NCBI GenBank assembly: GCA_049597955.1
Contig: JBMYND010000011.1
Location: 1-64,000 of the forward strand
Source: JAYPAN01 sp049597955
Lineage (GTDB): Bacteria; Pseudomonadota; Alphaproteobacteria; RS24
Reading direction: 5' to 3'
DNA: 64,000 nucleotides
Shown here: piece after piece, positions 26,918-34,747 of the stretch
Numbering within the stretch: position 1 is the first letter of the stretch
Layout: every line of letters begins with the position of its first letter
Position numbers and translations under genes: made by a program
The notes under the pieces: generated by a model
Seen by the model: the letters and a program-made list of their open reading frames with translations, nothing else
The model's database searches: none
Told to the model about the DNA's origin: nothing

Positions 26918-27666
26918 TTATCTGCCCCATTGGCAATCAGGCTGTCGGCAATGGCGCGCGCCGCCGCTGCCGGGTCATCACTTTGCGTGATGGGACGCCC
27001 GATAACCAGCACATCAGCGCCCAGCCCATGCGCCTCAGCCGGGGTCATCACCCGTTTCTGGTCTTGGACGGCACTGTCAGCCGGACGAATGCCCGGCACG
27101 ACCAGCTTGAAATCCGGCCCCAATTCGGCCCGCAAAGCGGCAATTTCATGGGACGAGCAGACCACCCCATCCATACCATTGGCCTGTGCCAAAGCGGCCA
27201 GTCGCAAGACTTGTTCGGAAGCCGTGGCAGCAATGCCCATAGCGGGCAAATCGCTGTCGCCAAGGCTGGTCAATATGGTCACCGCCAGCATCAGAGGCGG
27301 TTGGGTGCCAGCCGCCGCGGCCCCGTCACGCGCCGCATCCGCCGCCGCCGCCATCATGGCCGCCCCGCCCCCGGCATGAACATTCAAATAAGTCGGCGCC
27401 AGTGGCGACAAAGCGCGAATGGCAGAGGCCACCGTATTGGGAATATCATGCAGCTTCAAATCGAGAAATATCGGCAGGCCGTGATCGGCAATCGCCTGAT
27501 AGCCCTGCGCGCCATGCGCGTAGAAAAACTCCATGCCGATTTTTAACCCGCCAATATGACCGGCCAATTGCGCCGCCAGCGCCTGGGCTTGCGCCAAATC
27601 GGGCGTATCAAGCGCGCAATAGACCGGATTGACCGGCATGTCGGTTGTGCTGATGCCAGATGACAT
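26914..27666 (-). CDS. pyrF: orotidine 5'-phosphate decarboxylase
   Basis: Last step of UMP synthesis, 250 residues. FLDLKLHDIPNTV (about 80-92) holds the Asp/Lys catalytic network, and LKIGMEFF precedes it. VPGIRPADSAVQDQKRVMTP carries the phosphate-binding end. It lies at the head of the pyrF-trpF-trpB-trpA run after a 66-base gap from the LapA-domain gene. Confidence 0.96.
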   Translation of the reverse strand: MSSGISTTDMPVNPVYCALDTPDLAQAQALAAQLAGHIGGLKIGMEFFYAHGAQGYQAIADHGLPIFLDLKLHDIPNTVASAIRALSPLAPTYLNVHAGGGAAMMAAAADAARDGAAAAGTQPPLMLAVTILTSLGDSDLPAMGIAATASEQVLRLAALAQANGMDGVVCSSHEIAALRAELGPDFKLVVPGIRPADSAVQDQKRVMTPAEAHGLGADVLVIGRPITQSDDPAAAARAIADSLIANGADK

Positions 27667-27732
27667 GAGCCTGTCTTTCTCCTATATGCGCCATGCCTTG
27701 CCGGCCTTCAAAAAAGGCAAAGTCAGGGCGTT

Positions 27733-28128
27733 CTAATTGCGTTGGGCAGGTTTTAGCACGCCATCGCCTGCCGGCAAAGCCTGTTGCGTTTGGTGCTGAT
27801 TTTCGGGTGTTTTGTCAAATGTGGACAGGCTTGGCACATCCACCGGCGCGGCCTGTTTGCGATTGCGCCAGGAGGCCAGTTTTTCCGAGCCACGGCGTTT
27901 CCAGCGCACCACAGCCGAGGCCACAATCCCGCCGATAAACCCAATCAGCAGCATCGCGGCCATAACGATAAACAAAGGCAAGCCAATCGCGTCATCGCCA
28001 TCGGCAAACAGCGCCAATGGGTTAAGCCGAACGCTGACCATTTGGCTGTTCAAAATCGCCAAAGGCACCAGCACAACAGCCAATCCGACCAGCAGGGCAA
28101 AGCCGAACAGGCGCAAAATAAATTGCAT
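27733..28128 (-). CDS. LapA-domain inner-membrane protein
   Basis: A small membrane protein of 131 residues with two predicted helices (about 7-27 and 52-73) and a basic cytosolic segment VRWKRRGSEKLASWRNRK. It resembles the LapA/DUF1049 family, which in Escherichia coli assists lipopolysaccharide assembly. The location between ihfB (five bases upstream) and pyrF is conserved in many Alphaproteobacteria. The tail after about residue 95 is probably disordered. Confidence 0.82.
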   Translation of the reverse strand: MQFILRLFGFALLVGLAVVLVPLAILNSQMVSVRLNPLALFADGDDAIGLPLFIVMAAMLLIGFIGGIVASAVVRWKRRGSEKLASWRNRKQAAPVDVPSLSTFDKTPENQHQTQQALPAGDGVLKPAQRN

Positions 28129-28133
28129 GAGGG

Positions 28134-28424
28134 TTACTGACCCGCCTCGTCATTCAGGCGTTCGCGCAAATCTTTGCCGGTTTTGAAAAATGGCGTGTTT
28201 TTGCGCGCCACCGCCACCGATTCACCGGTGCGCGGATTGCGCCCGATACGCGCCTCGCGCTGCTTGACCGAAAACGCGCCAAAGCCGCGCAGCTCAACGC
28301 GGTCGCCGCGCCCCATTGCGCTGCCGATTTCATCCAGCACACGATTAACCACCGCTTCAACATCTCTTTGATACAGATGCGGAAATTTTTCTGCGATGCG
28401 CGCGACGAGTTCAGATTTAATCAT
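28134..28424 (-). CDS. ihfB: integration host factor beta subunit
   Basis: DNA-bending protein of 96 residues. The N-terminal MIKSELVARIAEKFP and dimer helices are followed by GFGAFSVKQREARIGRNP, the beta-arm whose proline inserts into the minor groove. ATG 28424 is chosen with GGAAGAG upstream; an ATG 60 bases earlier would add a non-homologous leader. It lies downstream of rpsA after a good terminator, so it is probably transcribed separately. Confidence 0.96.
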   Translation of the reverse strand: MIKSELVARIAEKFPHLYQRDVEAVVNRVLDEIGSAMGRGDRVELRGFGAFSVKQREARIGRNPRTGESVAVARKNTPFFKTGKDLRERLNDEAGQ

Positions 28425-28511
28425 TGGTCTCTTCCACCATAGGCTTTCAGCCTGCCAAACTGATGCCCGCCCGTCAAGCGACAAACCGCACTGACATGGC
28501 GCAAATTTTTG

Positions 28512-28543
28512 AAAAAAAACGGCCCGGACAGGCCGGGCCGTTT
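28512..28543 (-). terminator. rho-independent terminator of rpsA
   Basis: On the minus strand AAACGGCCCGG (28543-28533), a five-base loop and CCGGGCCGTTT (28527-28517) form a perfect 11-bp stem followed by further Ts (to 28512). It lies 25 bases past the rpsA stop. Confidence 0.95.
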
Positions 28544-28567
28544 AATGGTTTCAGCGTTTTGCCAAGA

Positions 28568-30430
28568 TTACTCGGATTTTTCCGCTTCCTCTTCAGCTTC
28601 TTCGGCAGGCACTTCTTCGGCAGGCGCTTCTTCGGCAGGCGCTTCCGCTTCAGCCACAACTTCCTCTGGAGCTTCTTCAGCCACCGCTTCCTCAGCCACC
28701 GCTTCCTCAGCAGGCGCTTCCTCAGCCGCGCCATTTTCCTTATTCAAAGCCGCGCCGAGAATATCACCCAGCGAGGCGCCACTGTCGGATGAACCATATT
28801 GTTCGACAGCCTCTTTTTCCTCGGCGATTTCCAGCGCCTTAATGGACAGGCCAACGCGACGGTCGCGCTTGTCAAGATTGGTCACCATAGCGTCAATTTT
28901 ATTGCCGACATTAAACCGCTCCGGACGCTGGTCTTCGCGGTCACGCGACAAGTCGCTGCGGCGGATAAAGGCCGAGACATCCGTATCGCTAATCGCCACT
29001 TCCAGCCCGCCATCATTAACGGCAGTAACCTCGCAAGTCACTGTATCGCCGCGACGCAGATTGGCAATGCTCTCAAACGGGTCACCGTCAAGCTGTTTAA
29101 TGCCGAGGCTGACACGCTCTTTTTCCTGGTCAACATCCAGCACAACCGCTTCAACGGTTTGGCCTTTGGTGAATTGCGCCAGGGCTTCTTCGCCGGACAC
29201 ATTCCAATCCAAATCGGAAATATGCACCATGCCGTCAATTTCATCGGCCAGACCGACAAACAGTCCGAATTCGGTGATATTTTTGATTTCACCGGAGATT
29301 TTCGTGCCGGACGGGAATTTGGCGGCAAAATCTTCCCACGGATTGGCCACACATTGTTTCAGCCCCAATGAGATGCGCCGCTTGTCCTGGTCAACTTCAA
29401 GCACCATAACCTCGACTTCTTGCGAGGTTGAAACGATTTTGCCCGGATGAACATTTTTCTTCACCCAGCTCATTTCGGAGACATGGACAAGACCTTCAAC
29501 ACCGCTGCCCAATTCAACAAAAGCGCCATAATCGGTGATATTGGTCACCCGACCGGTCACTTTGCTGTTGAGCGGGAAATTCACCGCAACTTCATCCCAC
29601 GGATCTGTCTCAAGCTGTTTCATGCCAAGGCTGATGCGCTGGGTTTCCGTATTGATTTTCACCACCTGCACTTTCACTGTCTCACCGACATTTATCACTT
29701 CCGACGGGTGATTGACACGCCGCCAGGCAATATCAGTGACATGCAGCAGGCCGTCAACGCCGCCCAAATCAACAAAGGCACCATAATCAGTAATGTTTTT
29801 GACCACACCTTCAACAATCTGGCCTTCAACCAGATTTTGCACGATTTCATTACGGGCTTCGGCGCGGGTTTCTTCCATAATGGCCCGACGCGAAACCACA
29901 ATATTGCCGCGCCGACGATCCATTTTCAAAATCTGAAAGGGCTGCGCCATATTCATCAGCGGCGTAATATCGCGCACCGGACGAATATCGACCTGACTGC
30001 CCGGCAAAAACGCCGTTGCGCCGTTCAAATCAACGGTAAAGCCGCCTTTGACGCGACCAAAAATCACGCCTTCAACGCGCTCATTGGCCTCAAAGGATTT
30101 CTCCAGCTTGACCCAGCTTTCCTCGCGGCGTGCCTTGTCGCGTGACAAAACCGCATCGCCCATAGCATTTTCAATCCGGTCGAGAAAAACCTCAACCTCA
30201 TCGCCGACGCTGATTGACGGCTCCTGACCGGCCATGGAAAACTCGCGCAAAGGCACGCGGCCTTCGGTTTTCAGACCGACATCAATAATTGCCAAATCAT
30301 TTTCAATAGCGGTAATCCGCCCTCTCACAACGCTGCCTTCAAGCGGCGCCTCGGCGCTGAAACTTTCGTCCAGCAGGCTTGCAAAGTCTTCTTTTGACGG
30401 GTTGAAGCCCATATTTTCTGTTTCGGACAC
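28568..30430 (-). CDS. rpsA: 30S ribosomal protein S1
   Basis: Binds mRNA on the 30S subunit, 620 residues with six S1 repeats (about 28 to 545). Examples of repeat cores are GAFVDLGGVDGLLHVTDIAW and GAFVELGSGVEGLVHVSEMS. The C-terminal 55 residues are a Glu/Ala/Pro-rich acidic tail encoded by short DNA repeats, longer than in many relatives. The start is GTG 30430 with AGGAAA upstream; ATG 30412 is an alternative. The leader contains a small hairpin, CCCGC-loop-GCGGG (30460-30474), which could be part of S1 autoregulation. Confidence 0.97.
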   Translation of the reverse strand: MSETENMGFNPSKEDFASLLDESFSAEAPLEGSVVRGRITAIENDLAIIDVGLKTEGRVPLREFSMAGQEPSISVGDEVEVFLDRIENAMGDAVLSRDKARREESWVKLEKSFEANERVEGVIFGRVKGGFTVDLNGATAFLPGSQVDIRPVRDITPLMNMAQPFQILKMDRRRGNIVVSRRAIMEETRAEARNEIVQNLVEGQIVEGVVKNITDYGAFVDLGGVDGLLHVTDIAWRRVNHPSEVINVGETVKVQVVKINTETQRISLGMKQLETDPWDEVAVNFPLNSKVTGRVTNITDYGAFVELGSGVEGLVHVSEMSWVKKNVHPGKIVSTSQEVEVMVLEVDQDKRRISLGLKQCVANPWEDFAAKFPSGTKISGEIKNITEFGLFVGLADEIDGMVHISDLDWNVSGEEALAQFTKGQTVEAVVLDVDQEKERVSLGIKQLDGDPFESIANLRRGDTVTCEVTAVNDGGLEVAISDTDVSAFIRRSDLSRDREDQRPERFNVGNKIDAMVTNLDKRDRRVGLSIKALEIAEEKEAVEQYGSSDSGASLGDILGAALNKENGAAEEAPAEEAVAEEAVAEEAPEEVVAEAEAPAEEAPAEEVPAEEAEEEAEKSE

Positions 30431-30569
30431 GATTAGTGTTTCCTAACTGTTTGTGCCAACCCGCATCAGGCGGGCGGTCTTCCCTCACGCAACGCGACGC
30501 GCAACGGCGCACGCTCCGGTCATCAGGCGATTTAAGATTACATATTCGGGCGGTTTGGATTTCCGGACA

Positions 30570-31220
30570 TTATGCTTTCAGCAGGGCCAGAGCCGCTTCG
30601 AATGCCTGTTCTATAGACAAATCTGACGTATCAAGCAAGTGCGCAGTTTCGGCTTTTTGCAAGGGTGCGGTGGCGCGATTCATATCGCGGTCATCGCGGA
30701 TGCGAATATCGGCCAGCACGGTCTCAAAATCAGGCGCTTGCGGTTGCCCCTGCAATTCCTTCCAGCGTCGCTCGGCGCGAATTTCAGGCCGCGCTGTAAC
30801 GAACAGCTTGTCGCGCGCATCGGGACAGACCACTGTGGCAATATCGCGCCCGTCCAGCACCGCACCGGCCTGCCCGTCGGGCGGGTTGGCGGCGAAATCG
30901 CGCTGCGCCTGCAAAATCTGCGCCCGCACGGGCGGCATGGCTGCCACAATTGACGCCGCGCTGCCGGTTTCCGGTCGGCGCAAGCCAGCCGCAATTTCGG
31001 GCGCACCCAAGCGGCGCATATCCAATTGCGTGGCCGCGCGCAAGGCTGCCGCCTCATCTTCCGGCGCCGCACCGGCCTGCAAGACGCCAAGCGCCACGGC
31101 GCGATACAGCGCACCCGTATCAAGATAGGCAAAATTGAAATGCGCGGCGATTTTCTTGGCCAATGTGCCTTTGCCCGATGCGGCCGGGCCGTCAATTGCG
31201 ATAATATGCTGCTCTGCCAT
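30570..31220 (-). CDS. cmk: cytidylate kinase
   Basis: Phosphorylates CMP and dCMP, 216 residues. P-loop IDGPAASGKGTLA (about 9-21), FAYLDTGALYRAVAL, LDGRDIATVV (about 118) and the lid segment RAERRWKE are visible. It sits between aroA (21 bases upstream) and rpsA, the widespread aroA-cmk-rpsA order. Confidence 0.96.
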   Translation of the reverse strand: MAEQHIIAIDGPAASGKGTLAKKIAAHFNFAYLDTGALYRAVALGVLQAGAAPEDEAAALRAATQLDMRRLGAPEIAAGLRRPETGSAASIVAAMPPVRAQILQAQRDFAANPPDGQAGAVLDGRDIATVVCPDARDKLFVTARPEIRAERRWKELQGQPQAPDFETVLADIRIRDDRDMNRATAPLQKAETAHLLDTSDLSIEQAFEAALALLKA

Positions 31221-31241
31221 TATACTGCCCTCACGCCGCCC

Positions 31242-32633
31242 CTATACCAAACCGGACGCATCATGGGTGAAATGCGCGCCCAGCGACGCCATTAACTCGA
31301 AAAACGCCGGAAAGCTGGTCGCAATCATCGCGCTGTCATCGATTTTGACCGGCGCTTGCGCGGCCAGACCGAGCGTCAGAAAAGCCATGGCAATCCGGTG
31401 GTCATGGCGCGTTTCAACAAGCCCGCCGCCCGGCACAGCCTCGCCCGGCACAGGCCCGCCAGTCACACTCAGCCAATCCGCGCCCGCCTCAAAGCGCACG
31501 CCATTGGCCGCTAGCCCATCGGCCACCGCCGCCAGCCGGTCGGTTTCCTTGACCCGCAATTCAGCCAGCCCGTTCATTTTCATTGTGCCTTGGGCGCAAG
31601 CCGCCGCCATGGCCAATATCGGATATTCATCAATCATGGAGGGTGCCAGTTCAGCCGGCACATCAATGCCGGTCAGCGCCGAATGGCGAACATGCAAATC
31701 GGCAATCGCCTCGCCTGCTTGCTGGCGCGGATTGAGAAATTCAATCTGCCCGCCCATATCGCGCAACACGCGGATAAGCCCGTCGCGCTGTTTGTTCAGC
31801 ATCACATTTTCCAGCACCACATCCGAGCCCGGCACAATCAACGCTGCCACCATCGGAAAAGCCGCCGAGGACGGGTCGCCGGGAATATCCATATCGCAGG
31901 CCCGCAGCCGCGCCGGCCCGTGCAATGTCACCACATGTTGTGCGCCATCCATTGCGCGTTCAATCTGCGCCCCGAACAAGCGCAACATATTCTCGCTATG
32001 GTCGCGCGTAATATGCTGCTCGCGCACAATCGTTGTGCCGGGCGCGCCCAAACCGGCCAGCAAAATCGCCGATTTCACCTGCGCCGAGGCCACTTCCGGC
32101 GTTAAGTCAACCGGCATGAGCGGCACGGGCGGCGACATGGTGACCGGCAAGCGCCCGCCTTCTTCGCTGGTAAAACCGACCCCCATTTCAGACAAGGGCG
32201 ACATGATACGCCCCATGGGCCGCGCCGATAATGAGGCATCACCGGTGAAAACCGCTTCGACGCCGCTGCCCGCCAAAAGCCCCATGGCAAGCCGCGCACC
32301 CGTGCCGGAATTGCCGAAATCCAACGCCGCTGACGGCGCGCGCAAACCCTGTGGCCCGCAACCGGTGACCTGCCAATCGCCGTCTTCGCTGCGCTCTATG
32401 CCAGCCCCGCAAGCCTGCATGGCAGCAGCCGTGGCCAGCACATCATCGCCTTCCAAAAGCCCGCGCAAGCGACTTGTGCCAGTGGCCAGCGCCGCCAGCA
32501 TCAGCGCCCGATGCGAAATCGATTTATCGCCCGGTATGGTCACATGACCGGTCAATGGCCCGGTGGCGCGTGACGCAGTAGCCGGTGACGCGGAGGCCGG
32601 TGACGCGGAGGCGGGAAGCGGCGTTTCAGTCAT
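31242..32633 (-). CDS. aroA: 3-phosphoshikimate 1-carboxyvinyltransferase (EPSP synthase)
   Basis: Sixth step of the shikimate pathway, 463 residues. Visible are PGDKSISHRALML (about 33-45), GDASLSARPMGRI, ASAQVKSAILLAGL, DIPGDPSSAAFPMVAALIV and ELRVKETDRL. The sequence resembles the class II enzymes typified by CP4. In the motif GNSGTGARL a glycine sits where the glyphosate-insensitive CP4 enzyme has alanine, so tolerance cannot be assumed. The first 25 residues are Ala/Ser/Pro-rich and partly encoded by 15-bp repeats, an extension of the normal N-terminus; the true start could lie within it. Confidence 0.96.
   Translation of the reverse strand: MTETPLPASASPASASPATASRATGPLTGHVTIPGDKSISHRALMLAALATGTSRLRGLLEGDDVLATAAAMQACGAGIERSEDGDWQVTGCGPQGLRAPSAALDFGNSGTGARLAMGLLAGSGVEAVFTGDASLSARPMGRIMSPLSEMGVGFTSEEGGRLPVTMSPPVPLMPVDLTPEVASAQVKSAILLAGLGAPGTTIVREQHITRDHSENMLRLFGAQIERAMDGAQHVVTLHGPARLRACDMDIPGDPSSAAFPMVAALIVPGSDVVLENVMLNKQRDGLIRVLRDMGGQIEFLNPRQQAGEAIADLHVRHSALTGIDVPAELAPSMIDEYPILAMAAACAQGTMKMNGLAELRVKETDRLAAVADGLAANGVRFEAGADWLSVTGGPVPGEAVPGGGLVETRHDHRIAMAFLTLGLAAQAPVKIDDSAMIATSFPAFFELMASLGAHFTHDASGLV
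32566..32610. repeat. 15-bp tandem repeat in the aroA N-terminus
   Basis: GCCGGTGACGCGGAG occurs twice perfectly (32581 and 32596), with a degenerate copy at 32566. It encodes the Ala/Ser/Pro-rich leader of AroA and keeps the frame. Confidence 0.85.
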
Positions 32634-32758
32634 ATATTTTGTCCTGCAATGGCAATAGCTTATCTGTCAACTTATGCGTCAATGACACGGATTAGGTTTT
32701 GACACTAGCCGCGCTTCATGGCAAGGGAATGATTTGTTTCATTGAGGAGAGGTGCATT

Positions 32759-33148
32759 GTGGTAGATCCAAAACTTGGAACCAAGCGTATCTGCGAAGAC
32801 TGTGGCGCAAAATTTTATGATTTGAACCAAAATCCGGCAACATGTCCCAAATGCGGCCATAGCTTTGACCCGCTTGCTGCTTTCACCGAAAAGCAGCCGG
32901 CCAAGGAAATTGCACCCGCCGCCGAAACCCCGGAAGAGGATGAGGACGAGCTGGAAGAAGATGAGGATGCTATCAGCCTTGATGAAATGGTCGAGGATGA
33001 TGATGACGCCGAGGACGAGACCGCTTTGCCCGATTTCGAGGACGCGCCGCTTGACGATGATGAGGCGGATGATGACGATACGCTGCTCGATACGGATGAT
33101 GATGATGATGACAGTTTCCTGCCGGAAGAAACAGAAGATGATGACTGA
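32759..33148 (+). CDS. FYDLN-acid family protein (TIGR02300-like)
   Basis: A 129-residue protein with a zinc-ribbon-like head, Cys12/Cys15 and Cys29/Cys32, around the family segment KFYDLNQNP, followed by a long Asp/Glu tail (about 58-129). The function of the family is unknown; it is widespread in Alphaproteobacteria next to aroA and a tRNA-Ala, as here. The start is taken as GTG 32759 because GAGGAGAGG (32743-32751) lies upstream and the protein then begins at the conserved KLGTKR segment. The gene is divergent from aroA. The tail is partly encoded by a GAT repeat. Confidence 0.88.
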   Translation: MVDPKLGTKRICEDCGAKFYDLNQNPATCPKCGHSFDPLAAFTEKQPAKEIAPAAETPEEDEDELEEDEDAISLDEMVEDDDDAEDETALPDFEDAPLDDDEADDDDTLLDTDDDDDDSFLPEETEDDD

Positions 33149-33217
33149 TTTTTCTGTTGCTTGCGGCAGCGTCTTCGACTAGTTTCCGCAACGGTTTTCG
33201 GCATCACGCCGAGCCAC

Positions 33218-33293
<76 letters not shown>

Positions 33294-33328
33294 TTTTCCG
33301 GTCAATCCAAAATGAATATCCTCCCAAA

Positions 33329-34393
33329 ATGCTGAATAGACCCTTGCCGCAATCGCTTGGCCGAGGCAGGCTGTTAATGTCTGCTCTGCTAACTGCCTTT
33401 TTACCCATTCATGCCACACACGCGACTGACGCGCTGCCCGATGCTCATGCCCCGATTGGCGTGATGGCTGACCATATGCACAAAAAGGGCGAATATATGA
33501 TTTCTCTGCGCCACATGAGCATGCGGATGAAGGGCAATTATGCTGATAATGACAAATTATCCGACACCGCCATATTGATGACGCCCAACACACATGGCAT
33601 GCCGCCCATGTTGCGCGTTGTGCCGCAAAATATGGATATGAGCATGACCATGATTGGTGCCATGTATGCGCCATCCGACAAGGTGACACTGTTGGCTATG
33701 GTCAATTTGCTCGATAATGACATGGGGCTGACCACTTATGATATGAGTGCCGAAAAGCTTGGCGATTTCGACACCGCCACATCCGGCCTTGGCGACGGCG
33801 TGATTGGCGCGCTGTTTGACCTGCCCGGCAGATGGCATGGCGGCATGGCACTTGGCCTGCCCACCGGCGCGACCGACAAAACCGGTCGCCTGCTGACACC
33901 GATGAATATGCGCGTCACCGCGCGCCTGCCCTATGCCATGCAATTGGGCGGCGGCACTTTTTCGCTGAAACCCTCGCTCACTCACGCCAGCCTTGGCGCA
34001 AAAGGCGGTTGGGGCATGCAACTTGCCGCCAATTTGCCGCTTGGCCGCAATAAAGAGGGCTGGCGTCATGGTGCCTCAGCCCATGCCGATATTTGGGCGT
34101 CACGCCGACTCAATGCCTCATACAGCCTGTCCCTGCGCGGTCGCTTCGCCCATAAAGAGGCGATTTCCGGTGCCGATGCGCGCATTGACAAGCCGGTGCA
34201 ATCGGCCAATCCCGATTATTATGGCGGCCAGCAGGCCGAGCTTGCCTTGGGCGTGAATTTTATCGGTGGAGCCGGTGCGCTGCACGGGCACAGGCTGGCG
34301 CTGGAATATGTCCGCCCCGTCTGGCGCAGTCTCAATGGCCCGCAAATGGGCAATCACGCCACGCTGACATTGGGCTATCAAAAAAGCTTCTGA
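33329..34393 (+). CDS. Met/His-rich outer-membrane beta-barrel protein (Phenol_MetA_deg-like)
   Basis: A 354-residue exported protein. A basic N-terminus and hydrophobic stretch (about 12-32) form a likely signal peptide ending near THATDA. The mature part starts with HAPIGVMADHMHKKGEYMIS, then Met-rich segments such as MRMKG and NMDMSMTMIGAMYAP, and continues with alternating beta-strand patterns to a terminal Phe, typical of an outer-membrane barrel. Related proteins annotated as transporter (PF13557-like) often accompany copper or other metal systems. The Met and His content suggests copper contact, but no metal gene is adjacent. ATG 33329 is used; the longer frame would run back through tRNA-Ala. 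ATG 33377 is an alternative. Confidence 0.75.
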   Translation: MLNRPLPQSLGRGRLLMSALLTAFLPIHATHATDALPDAHAPIGVMADHMHKKGEYMISLRHMSMRMKGNYADNDKLSDTAILMTPNTHGMPPMLRVVPQNMDMSMTMIGAMYAPSDKVTLLAMVNLLDNDMGLTTYDMSAEKLGDFDTATSGLGDGVIGALFDLPGRWHGGMALGLPTGATDKTGRLLTPMNMRVTARLPYAMQLGGGTFSLKPSLTHASLGAKGGWGMQLAANLPLGRNKEGWRHGASAHADIWASRRLNASYSLSLRGRFAHKEAISGADARIDKPVQSANPDYYGGQQAELALGVNFIGGAGALHGHRLALEYVRPVWRSLNGPQMGNHATLTLGYQKSF

Positions 34394-34438
34394 GGGTCGC
34401 GGCCAGCAGGCGGCGGATGCGGGCGCAAGGCGTACCGG

Positions 34439-34457
34439 GCTTGCCTGACCGGCAAGC
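34439..34457 (+). other. stem-loop after the barrel protein gene
   Basis: GCTTGCC-TGACC-GGCAAGC, a perfect 7-bp hairpin 46 bases past the stop. There is no U tract. It may be the eroded edge of the adjacent structured repeat. Confidence 0.5.
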
Positions 34458-34481
34458 GGGTGCTTATAGCGTGGCGGAAGG

Positions 34482-34571
34482 CGCATGCGTCCAACAGCGT
34501 CAGCTGTTGGCGTCCCGCTTTTGGCGGGCGCGCTTTTCAGCGCAGCTTTCGCCAAAAGAAGACAAAACGCA
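34482..34571 (-). repeat. structured two-hairpin repeat, copy C (inverted)
   Basis: On the minus strand this reads TCTTTTGGCGAAAGC, an inner GCGCT-GAAA-AGCGC stem-loop, CCGCCAAAAGCGGGACG, then CCAACAGC-TGAC-GCTGTTGG. It matches copy A unit 1 almost base for base outside the stems. In the second stem a C:G pair of copies A and B is replaced by A:T, a compensatory change. In the outer stem the fourth inner pair is C:G where copy A unit 1 has T:A. Confidence 0.8.
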
Positions 34572-34592
34572 AGCTGGCAAGCCCTTATGCCG

Positions 34593-34683
34593 TGGCGGAC
34601 AGAGAGGGATTCGAACCCTCGAGACGCTATTAACGCCTACACGCTTTCCAAGCGTGCGCCTTCAGCCACTCGGCCACCTGTCC
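34593..34683 (-). tRNA. tRNA-Ser (GGA)
   Basis: A 91-nt class II tRNA with encoded CCA. Acceptor GGACAGG pairs with TCTGTCC, the anticodon stem CACGC/GCGTG encloses TTGGAAA with anticodon GGA, a long variable arm follows, and the T arm is GAGGGTTCGAATCCCTC. Confidence 0.97.
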
Positions 34684-34747
34684 GTGCTGTGGTTTATATC
34701 GCCCACGCTCATAATTACAAGCACAAGCGTTAAAAAAGACGCGCGCG

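Noticed and set aside
28568..28740. The rpsA acidic tail as a foreign insertion
   Set aside because: Glu/Ala-rich tails on S1 are seen in other bacteria and the frame and terminator are normal.
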